Origin: Yoonia sp.
GTDB lineage: Bacteria > Pseudomonadota > Alphaproteobacteria > Rhodobacterales > Rhodobacteraceae
Length of the DNA: 64,000 bases
Assembly (NCBI RefSeq): GCF_018402175.1
Contig: NZ_JAGYJK010000018.1
Coordinates: 434,001 to 498,000 of the forward strand
Reading direction: 5' to 3'
Below, in pieces: positions 55,239 to 63,291 of the stretch. The position numbers and the translations under genes were made by a program. Below the pieces are notes generated by a model. It made no database searches and was not told the DNA's origin. It worked only from the letters and a program-made list of their open reading frames with translations. The first letter of the stretch is position 1. Every line of letters begins with the position of its first letter.

Positions 55239-56192
55239 ATGATGACCCCGGCCCGGCAATCACTGGCGCTGGCCATTTTCGCGGCGGTTCTGGCCGGATG
55301 CGCCGTTGTGCCTGCGCCAGAGCCCGTCACGCTGCCAGAGCCCCCCATTGCCGGGCCTGACCACCCTGTGTTGCGCGACTCCAGCCTGACCAGCCGCGCC
55401 CTGATGGCCCATTACGCCAAATTGCAGACCCAGATGCTGACCCAGAACCTGCTGCGCAGCGATGGCGGCGCAGGTGACACGCCCTTTACCGACACGATGC
55501 TGGCGCGCAATTTCGCGCAGATCGCCCTTGCCACCGAATATGCCGACAACAGCGGTTTTTCCGTCCGCCAGCAAGGCATGACCACCCTGCGCCGCTGGGA
55601 ACAGCCGATCCGGATGCATGTGATATTCAGCGATACCGTGCCGCTGGCCCAGCGCGATCAGGACCGCACCAGCGTATCGGCCTTTGCCGCGCGCCTGTCG
55701 CGCCTGACCGGCGTGCCAATCCGCCAAAGCGACGACAATCCCAATTTCCACGTCCTGTTTCTGGACGAGGATGACCGCCGCGCAGCCGCAGACCTGATCC
55801 GTGCCTTGGTGCCCGACATCTCTGGCGCGGCATTGCGGGGCATCATCAACCTGCCCCGTGACCAATTATGCCTTGTCGCAGGGGTATTCCCGCCCGGCCA
55901 GTCCGGCTATGCGCAGGCCGTGGTGGTGATCCGCGCCGAACATCCCAGCCTGATCCGCGCCGCCTGTATCCACGAGGAACTGGCCCAGGGCATGGGGCTG
56001 GCCAATGACAGCGATGCCGCGCGCCCTTCGATCTTCAACGACAGCGAGGAATTCGCGCTGCTGACGCGGCATGACGAATTGCTGCTGCGCATCCTTTATG
56101 ACCCCCGCCTTGCCGCCGGCATGCCCCCCGCCACCGCCGCCCCGATCGCCGCCGACATCGCGCGCGACCTGATCGCCGCAGGGGCCAGTTGA
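55239..56192 (+). CDS. DUF2927 lipoprotein, possible metalloprotease-like
   Basis: A 317-residue lipoprotein (lipobox LAGC near residue 21) of the DUF2927 family. Residues from about 110 hold RRWEQPIRMHVIFSD and the CIHEELAQGMGLANDSD segment near residue 248, which has an HEE motif similar to metalloproteases, although the usual HExxH is not seen. It is likely in the periplasm, in contrast to the cytosolic TelA. It starts 3 nt after TelA on the same strand. The enzymatic role is unproven. Confidence 0.8.
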   Translation: MMTPARQSLALAIFAAVLAGCAVVPAPEPVTLPEPPIAGPDHPVLRDSSLTSRALMAHYAKLQTQMLTQNLLRSDGGAGDTPFTDTMLARNFAQIALATEYADNSGFSVRQQGMTTLRRWEQPIRMHVIFSDTVPLAQRDQDRTSVSAFAARLSRLTGVPIRQSDDNPNFHVLFLDEDDRRAAADLIRALVPDISGAALRGIINLPRDQLCLVAGVFPPGQSGYAQAVVVIRAEHPSLIRAACIHEELAQGMGLANDSDAARPSIFNDSEEFALLTRHDELLLRILYDPRLAAGMPPATAAPIAADIARDLIAAGAS

Positions 56193-56216
56193 CGCCCAAT
56201 TGAAGGAAAACCGCCC

Positions 56217-57308
56217 ATGTCCATTTTCGATTTCCTGTCCGGCCAGTTCATCGACGTCATCCACTGGACCGACACTACCCGCGACACGATGGTCTGGCGG
56301 TTCGAACGTCACGGCCATGAAATCAAATACGGCGCCAAACTGACGGTGCGCGAAGGGCAGGCCGCCGTGTTCGTCCACGAAGGCCAGCTGGCCGATGTGT
56401 TCACCCCCGGCCTTTACATGCTGGAAACCAACAACATGCCGGTGATGACCAGCCTGCAACACTGGGATCACGGGTTCAAAAGCCCGTTCAAATCGGAAAT
56501 CTATTTCGTCAATACGACGCGGTTTTCCAACCTCAAATGGGGCACCAAGAACCCGATCATGCTGCGCGATCCCGAATTCGGGCCAACCCGCCTGCGGGCG
56601 TTCGGCACCTATACGGTCCGCGTGGCCGATCCAGCCCTGTTCCTGCGCGAAATCGTCGGCACCGACGGCGCATTCACCATGGACGAGATCAGCTATCAGA
56701 TCCGCAACGTCATCGTGCAGGAATTCAGCCGTGCGCTGGCGGCGTCTGGTATCCCGGCGCTCGACATGGCGGCCAATACCGCCGATCTGGGCAAGCTGGT
56801 GGCCGGTGCCATTGATCCCACGCTGAAAAACTACGGCCTGTCGCTGCCCGAACTCTATATCGAAAACATCAGCCTGCCGCCCGCCGTGGAAAAGGCGCTG
56901 GATGCGCGCACCTCGCGCGGGATCGCGGGCAATCTGGACGACCATCTGAAATACAAAGCCGCCGAGGCGATGGCCACCGAAGGTTCTGCCGCAGGGCAGG
57001 CGATGGGCATGGGCATGGGCGCCGCCCTTGGCATGCAAATGGCCAATCCGCAGACAGGGCCTTGGGGGCCGGTCACGCCACCCCCTGCCCCGCCACCGCC
57101 TGTCGAACATGTCTGGCACATCGCGCAAGGCGGACAGGTCAGCGGCCCTTATTCCAAGGCAGCAATGGGCCGCAAGGTGACCGACGGCACATTGACACGC
57201 GCCAGCATGGTCTGGACCCAAGGGCAGGATGGCTGGAAACCGGCCGAGGATGTGACCGAACTGGCGCAGCTGTTCACCGTGATGCCACCGCCCCCGCCCG
57301 GCGCATGA
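56217..57308 (+). CDS. SPFH-domain protein with C-terminal GYF-like domain
   Basis: A 363-residue protein. The first ~270 residues match the virion-core/YdjI-type SPFH fold (FIDVIHWTDTTRDTMVWRFE, then VREGQAAVFVHEGQLADVFT, ELYIENISLPPAVEKALD). A proline-rich linker (PPPAPPPPVEH) leads to a GYF_2-like domain (VWHIAQGGQVSGPYSKAAM), known for proline-rich or partner binding. In B. subtilis the SPFH protein YdjI works with the PspA homologue and the zinc-ribbon protein YdjG. A GAAGGA site precedes the start. No PspA homologue is seen here. Confidence 0.86.
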   Translation: MSIFDFLSGQFIDVIHWTDTTRDTMVWRFERHGHEIKYGAKLTVREGQAAVFVHEGQLADVFTPGLYMLETNNMPVMTSLQHWDHGFKSPFKSEIYFVNTTRFSNLKWGTKNPIMLRDPEFGPTRLRAFGTYTVRVADPALFLREIVGTDGAFTMDEISYQIRNVIVQEFSRALAASGIPALDMAANTADLGKLVAGAIDPTLKNYGLSLPELYIENISLPPAVEKALDARTSRGIAGNLDDHLKYKAAEAMATEGSAAGQAMGMGMGAALGMQMANPQTGPWGPVTPPPAPPPPVEHVWHIAQGGQVSGPYSKAAMGRKVTDGTLTRASMVWTQGQDGWKPAEDVTELAQLFTVMPPPPPGA

Positions 57309-57315
57309 CCCCCAG

Positions 57316-57738
57316 ATGACCCAACGCCGTCTGACAATCCTGCTGCATTGGTCGATGGTCATGATGCTTTTGGCCATGATCAAGGGTGGCAGCGCCAATG
57401 AAATCCTGCGCTGGGCCTTTGTCGGCGCGGGGGCGGTGTGGCTGGCCATGACAGCGGCCAAGGGCATGCTGGGTAAACCGGGGCCAAAGCTGCAAGGCCC
57501 GCTGCGCATGGCCTATCCATGGATGCACCGTGGCCTTTACGGCGTGATGGCGGCCAGTGTGGCGATCAACGCGGCGGCGCTGTTGGGCTTTGCCAGTCTT
57601 GATCTGGCGTGGAACAGCCTGCTCGTGCTGTTGATGGTCGGCACGTTTCACGGGCTGTTCCATTTCTGGCGGCATAATGCGCTGTATGACAATGCCCTGC
57701 GGATGATGCTGCCGCGCTTCATGCATAAGATTCTATGA
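57316..57738 (+). CDS. Four-helix membrane protein, cytochrome b561-like
   Basis: A 140-residue membrane protein with about four helices and conserved-looking histidines: LLHWSMVM near the start, PWMHRGLYGVM in the middle, and HGLFHFWRHNALYD near the end. The spacing resembles small b561-type cytochromes that bind heme b, but I cannot prove it. It starts 8 nt after the SPFH gene and its stop overlaps the next start as ATGA, so it is in the same unit. If heme is bound, the cluster would include a redox-active membrane part. Confidence 0.65.
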   Translation: MTQRRLTILLHWSMVMMLLAMIKGGSANEILRWAFVGAGAVWLAMTAAKGMLGKPGPKLQGPLRMAYPWMHRGLYGVMAASVAINAAALLGFASLDLAWNSLLVLLMVGTFHGLFHFWRHNALYDNALRMMLPRFMHKIL

Positions 57739-58829
57739 CCCAGACCGCCCCCGTTGATCACCGCTTTCCCTGCGATGCCTGCGGCGCGCATATGCGGTTC
57801 GATCCGCAGACCAACCAGCTTGTCTGCCGGCACTGCGGCACCACCCAAGCCATGCCGCAAACCAACCGCACCGGCAGCATCAAGGAACTGGATTTCCAGC
57901 GCGCCCTGGCCCGGCGCCTGCCCGACGCGGATATCGAGATCACCCGCATCGTCGCCTGCGACAGCTGCGGCGCGCAGTTTGAATGCGACCCCGATATCCA
58001 CGCCATGCAATGCCCGTTCTGCGCCAGCCCCGTGGTCAGCGACACCGGCACCCACCGGCATATCAAACCGGCGGGTCTGTTGCCCTTTGCACTGGACGAA
58101 CCCACCGCGCATCAGGCGATGAACGACTGGCTGGGCAGTCTCTGGTTCGCGCCAAACGGGTTGCAGGGTTACGCGCGCAAGGGGCGGCAGATGAACGGCA
58201 TCTATGTGCCTTACTGGACCTTCGATGCCGAGACCGCCAGCCGCTATACCGGCCAGCGCGGTACGCATTATTACGTCACCCAGACCGTGATGCGCAACGG
58301 CAAGGCGACACAGGTGCGCATCCGCAAAACCCGCTGGCGCGCCGTGTCAGGGCAGGTCGCACGGTTTTTCGACGATGTGCTGGTGCTGGCCTCCAAATCC
58401 CTGCCAAAGAAACACACCGACGGGCTGGAACCTTGGGACCTCAGCGCGCTGGAACCCTACAAGCCCGATTACCTGGCCGGTTTCCGCGCCGAAGGCTACC
58501 AGATCGCGCTCGAAGACGGGTTTACACAGGCCCGCGCCTATATGGACCGGATGATCGCGCGTGATGTGAAATACGACATCGGTGGCGATGACCAAAGGAT
58601 CGGGCAGATCGACACCACAATCAGCGATGTGACCTTCAAACATATCCTGCTGCCAGTCTGGCTGGCTGCCTATAAATACCGCGGGCAAAGTTACCAATTC
58701 GTCGTCAACGGCCGCACCGGACGGGTGCAGGGCGAACGGCCCTATTCGGCATGGAAGATCGGCTTTGCGGTGATCATCGGTCTGATCTTGGCAGCGAGCG
58801 CGGGATTTGTTATCGCTAACAGCCAATAG
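57735..58829 (+). CDS. TFIIB-type zinc-ribbon membrane protein
   Basis: A 364-residue protein with two N-terminal zinc ribbons: Cys13/Cys16/Cys31/Cys34 and Cys75/Cys78/Cys93/Cys96. A soluble middle part (GYARKGRQMNGIYVPYWTFD) and one C-terminal membrane helix (FAVIIGLILAASAGFVIA) follow. It resembles YdjG-like proteins that accompany SPFH proteins in the PspA-linked membrane-stress systems of Bacillus. It ends the seven-gene unit, followed 15 nt later by the kinase gene on the same strand. Confidence 0.82.
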   Translation: MTQTAPVDHRFPCDACGAHMRFDPQTNQLVCRHCGTTQAMPQTNRTGSIKELDFQRALARRLPDADIEITRIVACDSCGAQFECDPDIHAMQCPFCASPVVSDTGTHRHIKPAGLLPFALDEPTAHQAMNDWLGSLWFAPNGLQGYARKGRQMNGIYVPYWTFDAETASRYTGQRGTHYYVTQTVMRNGKATQVRIRKTRWRAVSGQVARFFDDVLVLASKSLPKKHTDGLEPWDLSALEPYKPDYLAGFRAEGYQIALEDGFTQARAYMDRMIARDVKYDIGGDDQRIGQIDTTISDVTFKHILLPVWLAAYKYRGQSYQFVVNGRTGRVQGERPYSAWKIGFAVIIGLILAASAGFVIANSQ

Positions 58830-58844
58830 AATGAAAGTGATGCG

Positions 58845-59747
58845 ATGATCCTGTGTTGCGGCGAAGCCCTGATTGATATGTTGCCGCGCCAAGCGGGTGA
58901 AGAGGCCTGTTTCGCCCCCCATGCTGGTGGCGCGGTGTTCAACACGGCCATCGCACTCGGGCGGCTTGGTGCGCCGGTGCAGTTCTTTTCCGGCCTGTCA
59001 TCGGATCTGTTCGGCACTATCCTGCGCGACCAGCTTGCCGCCTCTGGCGTCGATGCCAGCCCCGCCGCGATCAGCGACCGGCCCACGACGCTGGCTTTCG
59101 TGACGCTGGTGAACGGCCATGCCTCCTATGCGTTCTATGACGAAAACACCGCAGGCCGGATGCTGACACCGGCCGATCTGCCCACTACACAGGCCGATGC
59201 TATATTTTTCGGCGGCATCTCCTTGGTCGTGGACCCCTGTGCCGCCGCCTATGAGGCGTTGATGCTGCGCGAGGCGCCGCGCGCGGTGACGATGATCGAC
59301 CCCAATATCCGCCCCGGTTTCATCCAGGATGAACCCGCCTATCGCGCGCGGCTGGACCGGATGCTGGCAGTTGCCGATATCATCAAGATTTCGGACGAGG
59401 ATCTGGCTTGGATCAGCGGCGATACCGATGCCGCCGCCTTACGCGCGCAAACAGGCGCTGCCGTGGTACTGCTGACGCGCGGCGCGGATGGCGTGACCGT
59501 CGTCACCGCGGCGGGCAGTTTCGACGTGCCGGCGGTCAAGGCGGATGTGGTCGATACCGTGGGTGCGGGCGATACGTTCAGTGCAGGGTTTCTGGCCAAT
59601 CTGGACACGCAGGGCCTGCTGACCAAATCCGCCATCGCGCAGGCAGACCGCGCTGCGCTGGCGCGCGCTGCGGCCTTTGGCGCAAGGGTCGCCGCCATCA
59701 CCGTCAGCCGCGCAGGTGCCAACCCGCCCTGGGCGTCCGAGCTGTGA
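58845..59747 (+). CDS. PfkB-family carbohydrate kinase (fructokinase-like)
   Basis: A 300-residue ribokinase-family sugar kinase. The start reads [13 protein letters not shown], with [18 protein letters not shown] near residue 28, and the PfkB signature [20 protein letters not shown] near residue 235 includes the catalytic aspartate. The exact sugar is unclear, with fructokinase likely. Its TGA overlaps the GTG start of dtd as GTGA, an unusual pairing of sugar kinase and D-tyrosyl-tRNA deacylase. Confidence 0.86.
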   Translation: MILCCGEALIDMLPRQAGEEACFAPHAGGAVFNTAIALGRLGAPVQFFSGLSSDLFGTILRDQLAASGVDASPAAISDRPTTLAFVTLVNGHASYAFYDENTAGRMLTPADLPTTQADAIFFGGISLVVDPCAAAYEALMLREAPRAVTMIDPNIRPGFIQDEPAYRARLDRMLAVADIIKISDEDLAWISGDTDAAALRAQTGAAVVLLTRGADGVTVVTAAGSFDVPAVKADVVDTVGAGDTFSAGFLANLDTQGLLTKSAIAQADRAALARAAAFGARVAAITVSRAGANPPWASEL

Positions 59748-60181
59748 GGGCGCTGGTCCAGCGCGTCAGTTCGGCCAGCGTCAGCGTGGATGGCGCGGTG
59801 ATCGGCCAGATCGGACAGGGCCTTTTGATCCTTGTCTGCGCAATGACGGGCGACACGCCGGACAAATCCGCCACCCTTGCCGCCAAGATCGTCAAGCTGC
59901 GCATCTTCAAGGACGCCGATGGCAAGATGAACCAAAGCCTGCTGGACGCAGGCGGGTCCGCCCTGATCGTCAGCCAGTTCACGCTGGCCGCCGACACATC
60001 TCGCGGCAACCGCCCCGGTTTTTCCGCCGCCGCCAGCCCCGATCAGGGCCGCGCGCTTTATGACCAATTCATCGCCGACATCGGTGCCTTGGGCATCGCG
60101 ACCGCCACAGGATCATTCGGCGCGGATATGGCCGTCGCCTTGGTCAATGACGGACCGGTCACGATCTGGCTCGATGTCTGA
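59744..60181 (+). CDS. dtd: D-aminoacyl-tRNA deacylase
   Basis: A 145-residue Dtd. It starts with GTG at 59744, overlapping the kinase stop as GTGA. It reads [17 protein letters not shown], with [20 protein letters not shown] containing the SQFTL motif, and ends GPVTIWLDV with the GPVT motif; both motifs form the cross-subunit active site. It removes D-amino acids (and glycine) from mischarged tRNAs. Upstream coding-like sequence belongs to the kinase, not to this protein. Confidence 0.93.
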   Translation: MRALVQRVSSASVSVDGAVIGQIGQGLLILVCAMTGDTPDKSATLAAKIVKLRIFKDADGKMNQSLLDAGGSALIVSQFTLAADTSRGNRPGFSAAASPDQGRALYDQFIADIGALGIATATGSFGADMAVALVNDGPVTIWLDV

Positions 60182-60184
60182 CAT

Positions 60185-60230
60185 CATCTTCCGAGCGTAA
60201 ATATCCCCGCCGGAGGCTTGAAAGTTTTTT
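60185..60230 (-). repeat. Dispersed intergenic repeat after dtd
   Basis: Minus-oriented copy: CATCTTCCGAGCGTAAATAT, CCCCGCCGGAGG, then TTGAAAGTTTTTT. It fills the gap between convergent dtd and znuB and may end both transcripts. Confidence 0.75.
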
Positions 60231-60248
60231 GGCACCGCCAGTGGGCAG

Positions 60249-61046
60249 CTAGACAGGCAGGCGCGGCAAATACTTGCCGACCCGGCTGACAGCAAAGATC
60301 AGCACGGCAACACAGATGATCGACGGGCCGACCTGCGTGTCGAAATGCACCGCCAGCCGCAGCCCGCCCAAGGCCGACAAAGCCCCGATCGCCATGGCGA
60401 AAAACGCCATCCGTTCGGGCGTGCTGGCGAAACTGCGCGCGCTTGCCGCAGGAATGATCAAAAGCGCGGTGATCAGCAAGGCCCCGACAACCTTGATCGC
60501 GACCGCCACAACAGCGGCGACCAGCACCGTCAGGATCAATTGCTGGCGGCGCGGGTTGATCCCCGCTGCATGGGCCAGATCAGGGTTCAGCGTCGCGGTC
60601 AGCATCGCGGACCAGTGCCACCACAACACCCCGACCAACAGCACGCCACCACCCCAGATCACCGCCAGATCGGCACGGGTGACGCTCAGCACATCGCCGA
60701 ACAGATAGGCGTCAAGGTCAATGCGCTGCCCCGGCACCAGCGTCACCGCCACCAGCCCCAGCGCCAGCGCGCCATGCGCCAGCACGCCCAAAATCGTGTC
60801 GACCGCAACGCCCTGCCCGCTCAGGCTGTGGATCAGCACCGCCATGCACAGGGCGACAATGCCCACACCCAGCGTGATCGAGGTGCCGAACAAAAGCGCC
60901 AGCGCCACGCCCAGCACGGCGGCATGGGCGGTCGCATCGCCGAAATAGGCCATCCGCCGCCAGACCACGAAACAGCCCAACAACCCCGCCGCGACCGCCG
61001 TACCAACAGCGGCCAGCGCCGCGCGCAGCAGAAAATCATCCAGCAT
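60249..61046 (-). CDS. znuB: Zinc ABC transporter permease ZnuB
   Basis: A 265-residue inner-membrane permease with about eight helices, of the metal-type ABC-3 family. LLGCFVVWRRMAYFGDATAH near the start is the conserved family region, and KVVGALLITALLIIPAASAR follows in the last third. It imports zinc from the ZnuA-bound periplasmic pool. Its ATG overlaps the znuC stop (TAATG), and it lies last in the zur-znuC-znuB unit. Confidence 0.92.
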   Translation of the reverse strand: MLDDFLLRAALAAVGTAVAAGLLGCFVVWRRMAYFGDATAHAAVLGVALALLFGTSITLGVGIVALCMAVLIHSLSGQGVAVDTILGVLAHGALALGLVAVTLVPGQRIDLDAYLFGDVLSVTRADLAVIWGGGVLLVGVLWWHWSAMLTATLNPDLAHAAGINPRRQQLILTVLVAAVVAVAIKVVGALLITALLIIPAASARSFASTPERMAFFAMAIGALSALGGLRLAVHFDTQVGPSIICVAVLIFAVSRVGKYLPRLPV

Positions 61047-61780
61047 TATTCGGCCGCCTCGTGGTGATGATGGCTGTGATCGTGGTCATGGTCATGCCGG
61101 TAAAGCGCCAGCGCGCCCCCCGTGCCGGTGCCGAACAATTCACGATAGGCAGGTGCTGCGGTCACGACTTCGGGCGTGCCTTCACAGCAGATATGGCCAT
61201 TGAGGCAGATCACCCTGTCGGACGCGCTCATCACCACATGCAATTCATGACTGACCATCAGCACGGCGCAGCCAAGGTCTTGGCGCACCGCGGCGATCTG
61301 GCGGTAAAACGCGGCCGATCCGGGCTGGTCCAGCCCTTGGGTCGCTTCATCCAGCATCAAAACATGCGGATTCGCAAGGATCGCCCGCGCCAGCAACACG
61401 CGCTGGAACTGCCCACCTGACAATTGCGACATTTGCTGGCGGTCCAACCCCGCCACGCCCGCCGTGCGCAAAGCCTCAGTAGCCGCCTTGGCTGGCACCG
61501 GTTTGGGCAGGTTCAGAAACCGCGCCACGGTAATCGGCAGGGTCGGATCGATATGCAGCTTCTGCGGCACATAGCCGATGCGCAGGCCGGACGCGCGGGT
61601 GACACTGCCTTTTTGCGGTTTCAGCGCGCCGATCAGCAGGCGCAGCAACGTGGATTTGCCCGACCCGTTGGGGCCGACAATCGTCACGATCTCGCCTTCG
61701 TCCAGCGACATGCTGACATTCTGCAAAACCCTCTGGCCACCATGGCCAAAGTCGATATGGCGCGCGTCGATCAGGCGCAT
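61046..61780 (-). CDS. znuC: Zinc ABC transporter ATPase ZnuC
   Basis: A 244-residue ABC ATPase. Walker A is GPNGSGKSTLL, the signature is LSGGQFQRVLLARAIL and Walker B is VLMLDEATQGLDQ. The C-terminus ends with HDHDHDHSHHHHEAAE, a histidine-rich tail that may bind or buffer zinc. The frame is open to 61915; the ATG at 61780 (MRLIDARHIDFGHGG) is the family-like start. It overlaps zur by 10 nt and znuB by one base. Confidence 0.92.
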   Translation of the reverse strand: MRLIDARHIDFGHGGQRVLQNVSMSLDEGEIVTIVGPNGSGKSTLLRLLIGALKPQKGSVTRASGLRIGYVPQKLHIDPTLPITVARFLNLPKPVPAKAATEALRTAGVAGLDRQQMSQLSGGQFQRVLLARAILANPHVLMLDEATQGLDQPGSAAFYRQIAAVRQDLGCAVLMVSHELHVVMSASDRVICLNGHICCEGTPEVVTAAPAYRELFGTGTGGALALYRHDHDHDHSHHHHEAAE

Positions 61781-62259
61781 GGGGCGGCATCCGGCTGGCA
61801 GGCGGGGCAGATACCCTCGGCCTCGATCATCGTCTGTTCCAGCTGGAACCCGTTGGCGGCGGCGGCCTGCGTCAGGCTGCGCGAACTGGCCTGCGCCTCG
61901 GCCACGGTGCCGCATTTGCGGCAGATCATGAAGGCCGGATCATGCGCCGCACCGGGATGCATACAGGCGATAAAGGCGTTCAACCGTTCGATCCGGTGCG
62001 CGAACCCCTGTTCCACCAGAAAGGCCAGCGCGCGATACGCAACCGGCGGCTTGGACCCCAGCCCTTCGGCGTCGAGCCGCGCCAGCACGTCATAGGCCCC
62101 AAGGGCGCTGTGGCTTTCCAACAGGATTTCCAGCACCCGCCGCCGGACGGGGGTCATACGGACCTTGCGCGCCGCACAGGCAGCATCCGCCGCCGTCAAA
62201 GCCACGCTGATACAGCTGTCATGATCGTGGCGGGCAAAGGCCATCGGGTCTTGGGACAT
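61771..62259 (-). CDS. zur: Zinc uptake regulator Zur (Fur family)
   Basis: A 162-residue Fur-family metalloregulator. RMTPVRRRVLEILLESHSAL is the winged-helix region, and CRKCGTVAEAQ together with the C-terminal CPACQ provides two CxxC pairs for the structural zinc. With zinc bound it represses the znu genes. It is encoded first in zur-znuC-znuB and is divergent from znuA; the Zur box lies 11 nt before its start codon, so it probably controls itself. Confidence 0.9.
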   Translation of the reverse strand: MSQDPMAFARHDHDSCISVALTAADAACAARKVRMTPVRRRVLEILLESHSALGAYDVLARLDAEGLGSKPPVAYRALAFLVEQGFAHRIERLNAFIACMHPGAAHDPAFMICRKCGTVAEAQASSRSLTQAAAANGFQLEQTMIEAEGICPACQPDAAPCA

Positions 62260-62269
62260 GGGTACGCCT

Positions 62270-62284
62270 TGTTATGATATAACA
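62270..62284. promoter_or_regulatory. Zur box between zur and znuA
   Basis: The inverted repeat TGTTAT-GAT-ATAACA (62270-62284) is the kind of AT-rich palindrome bound by alphaproteobacterial Zur. It lies 11 nt from the zur start and 45 nt from the znuA start, so one site can repress both units when zinc is plentiful. Confidence 0.8.
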
Positions 62285-62328
62285 TATCAAATATAGCAGT
62301 AGCGTGAAATCACTACAAGGACCACAAC

Positions 62329-63285
62329 ATGATTCGTTTTTTGTCGCTTTGCGCGCTTGCGCCCACCGCCGTCTTTGCCCAGGTGCCGCAGGTGATGACC
62401 GATTTCGCCCCGGTCCACAGCCTGACCGCGCAGGTCATGGGCGATCTGGGCGCGCCTGATGTGTTGCTGCCCGCTGGCGCTGATCCGCATGATTACGCGA
62501 TGCGCCCCAGCGATGCGGCCAATCTAGGCGCAGCCGATCTGGTGTTCTGGACCGGTCCCAGCTTGACGCCGTGGCTGAGCGATCTTCTTGATACGCTCGC
62601 CCCAAATGCGGCACAGGTCGCGTTGCTGGATTTGGCCGGCTGGGACAGATTACCGGTCCGCGATATCCAGCAATTCGTCCTGCCCGCCGCCGAGGACGAC
62701 CACGGGCATGATGATCACGAAGACCACGAAGACGAGCACGACGACCACGGCCATGACGACCACGCAGATTTCGATCCGCACGCCTGGCTCGACCCCGCTG
62801 TGGCACAGGTCTGGCTGGCTGCGATTGCCGACCAGCTTGGCACCGCTGATCCCGATAATGCCGCGACCTATGCCGCCAATGCTGATGCGGCGATTGCCCG
62901 CCTCACAGCGCTGGATGCTGAACTGGCCGCACAATTGGCCCCCTTCGCGGGTCTGGCCTATATCCTGCCCCATGATGGTTATCAGTATTTCGAGGCCCGC
63001 TATGGCCTGACCGCCGCAGGGGCGATTGCGGGGATCGATGCGCGCACCCCCGGCCCGGCACAGGTGGCCAGCCTGCGTGACCAGATGGCCGACAGCAATA
63101 TTGTCTGCGTGTTCAGCGACGCCGAAATCGGGGATCGCTGGGCCACTGTCGTGACCGAAGGCACAGGTGCGCACACAGCCCAGATCGACGGTGTCGGCGC
63201 GGGTCTGGACGGTGGCCCCGCGCTGTACGAGGCCCTGCTGCGCCGTCTGGCCGATGATTTTGCCGCCTGCCTTGGCGGTGCGTAA
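62329..63285 (+). CDS. znuA: Zinc ABC transporter substrate-binding protein ZnuA
   Basis: A 318-residue periplasmic zinc-binding lobe protein with a signal peptide (MIRFLSLCALAPTAVFA). GADPHDYAMRPSDA and FDPHAWLDP carry zinc-ligand histidines, and a long His/Asp-rich loop (around residues 124-145) is a zinc-collecting flap typical of ZnuA. It is divergent from zur, with a Zur box between. It captures zinc and passes it to ZnuB/ZnuC. Confidence 0.93.
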   Translation: MIRFLSLCALAPTAVFAQVPQVMTDFAPVHSLTAQVMGDLGAPDVLLPAGADPHDYAMRPSDAANLGAADLVFWTGPSLTPWLSDLLDTLAPNAAQVALLDLAGWDRLPVRDIQQFVLPAAEDDHGHDDHEDHEDEHDDHGHDDHADFDPHAWLDPAVAQVWLAAIADQLGTADPDNAATYAANADAAIARLTALDAELAAQLAPFAGLAYILPHDGYQYFEARYGLTAAGAIAGIDARTPGPAQVASLRDQMADSNIVCVFSDAEIGDRWATVVTEGTGAHTAQIDGVGAGLDGGPALYEALLRRLADDFAACLGGA

Positions 63286-63291
63286 ACGGCC

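Noticed and set aside
55866..57509. A 547-residue minus-strand frame opposite the DUF2927 and SPFH genes
   Set aside because: Both plus-strand genes have clear families; the reverse frame is low-complexity.
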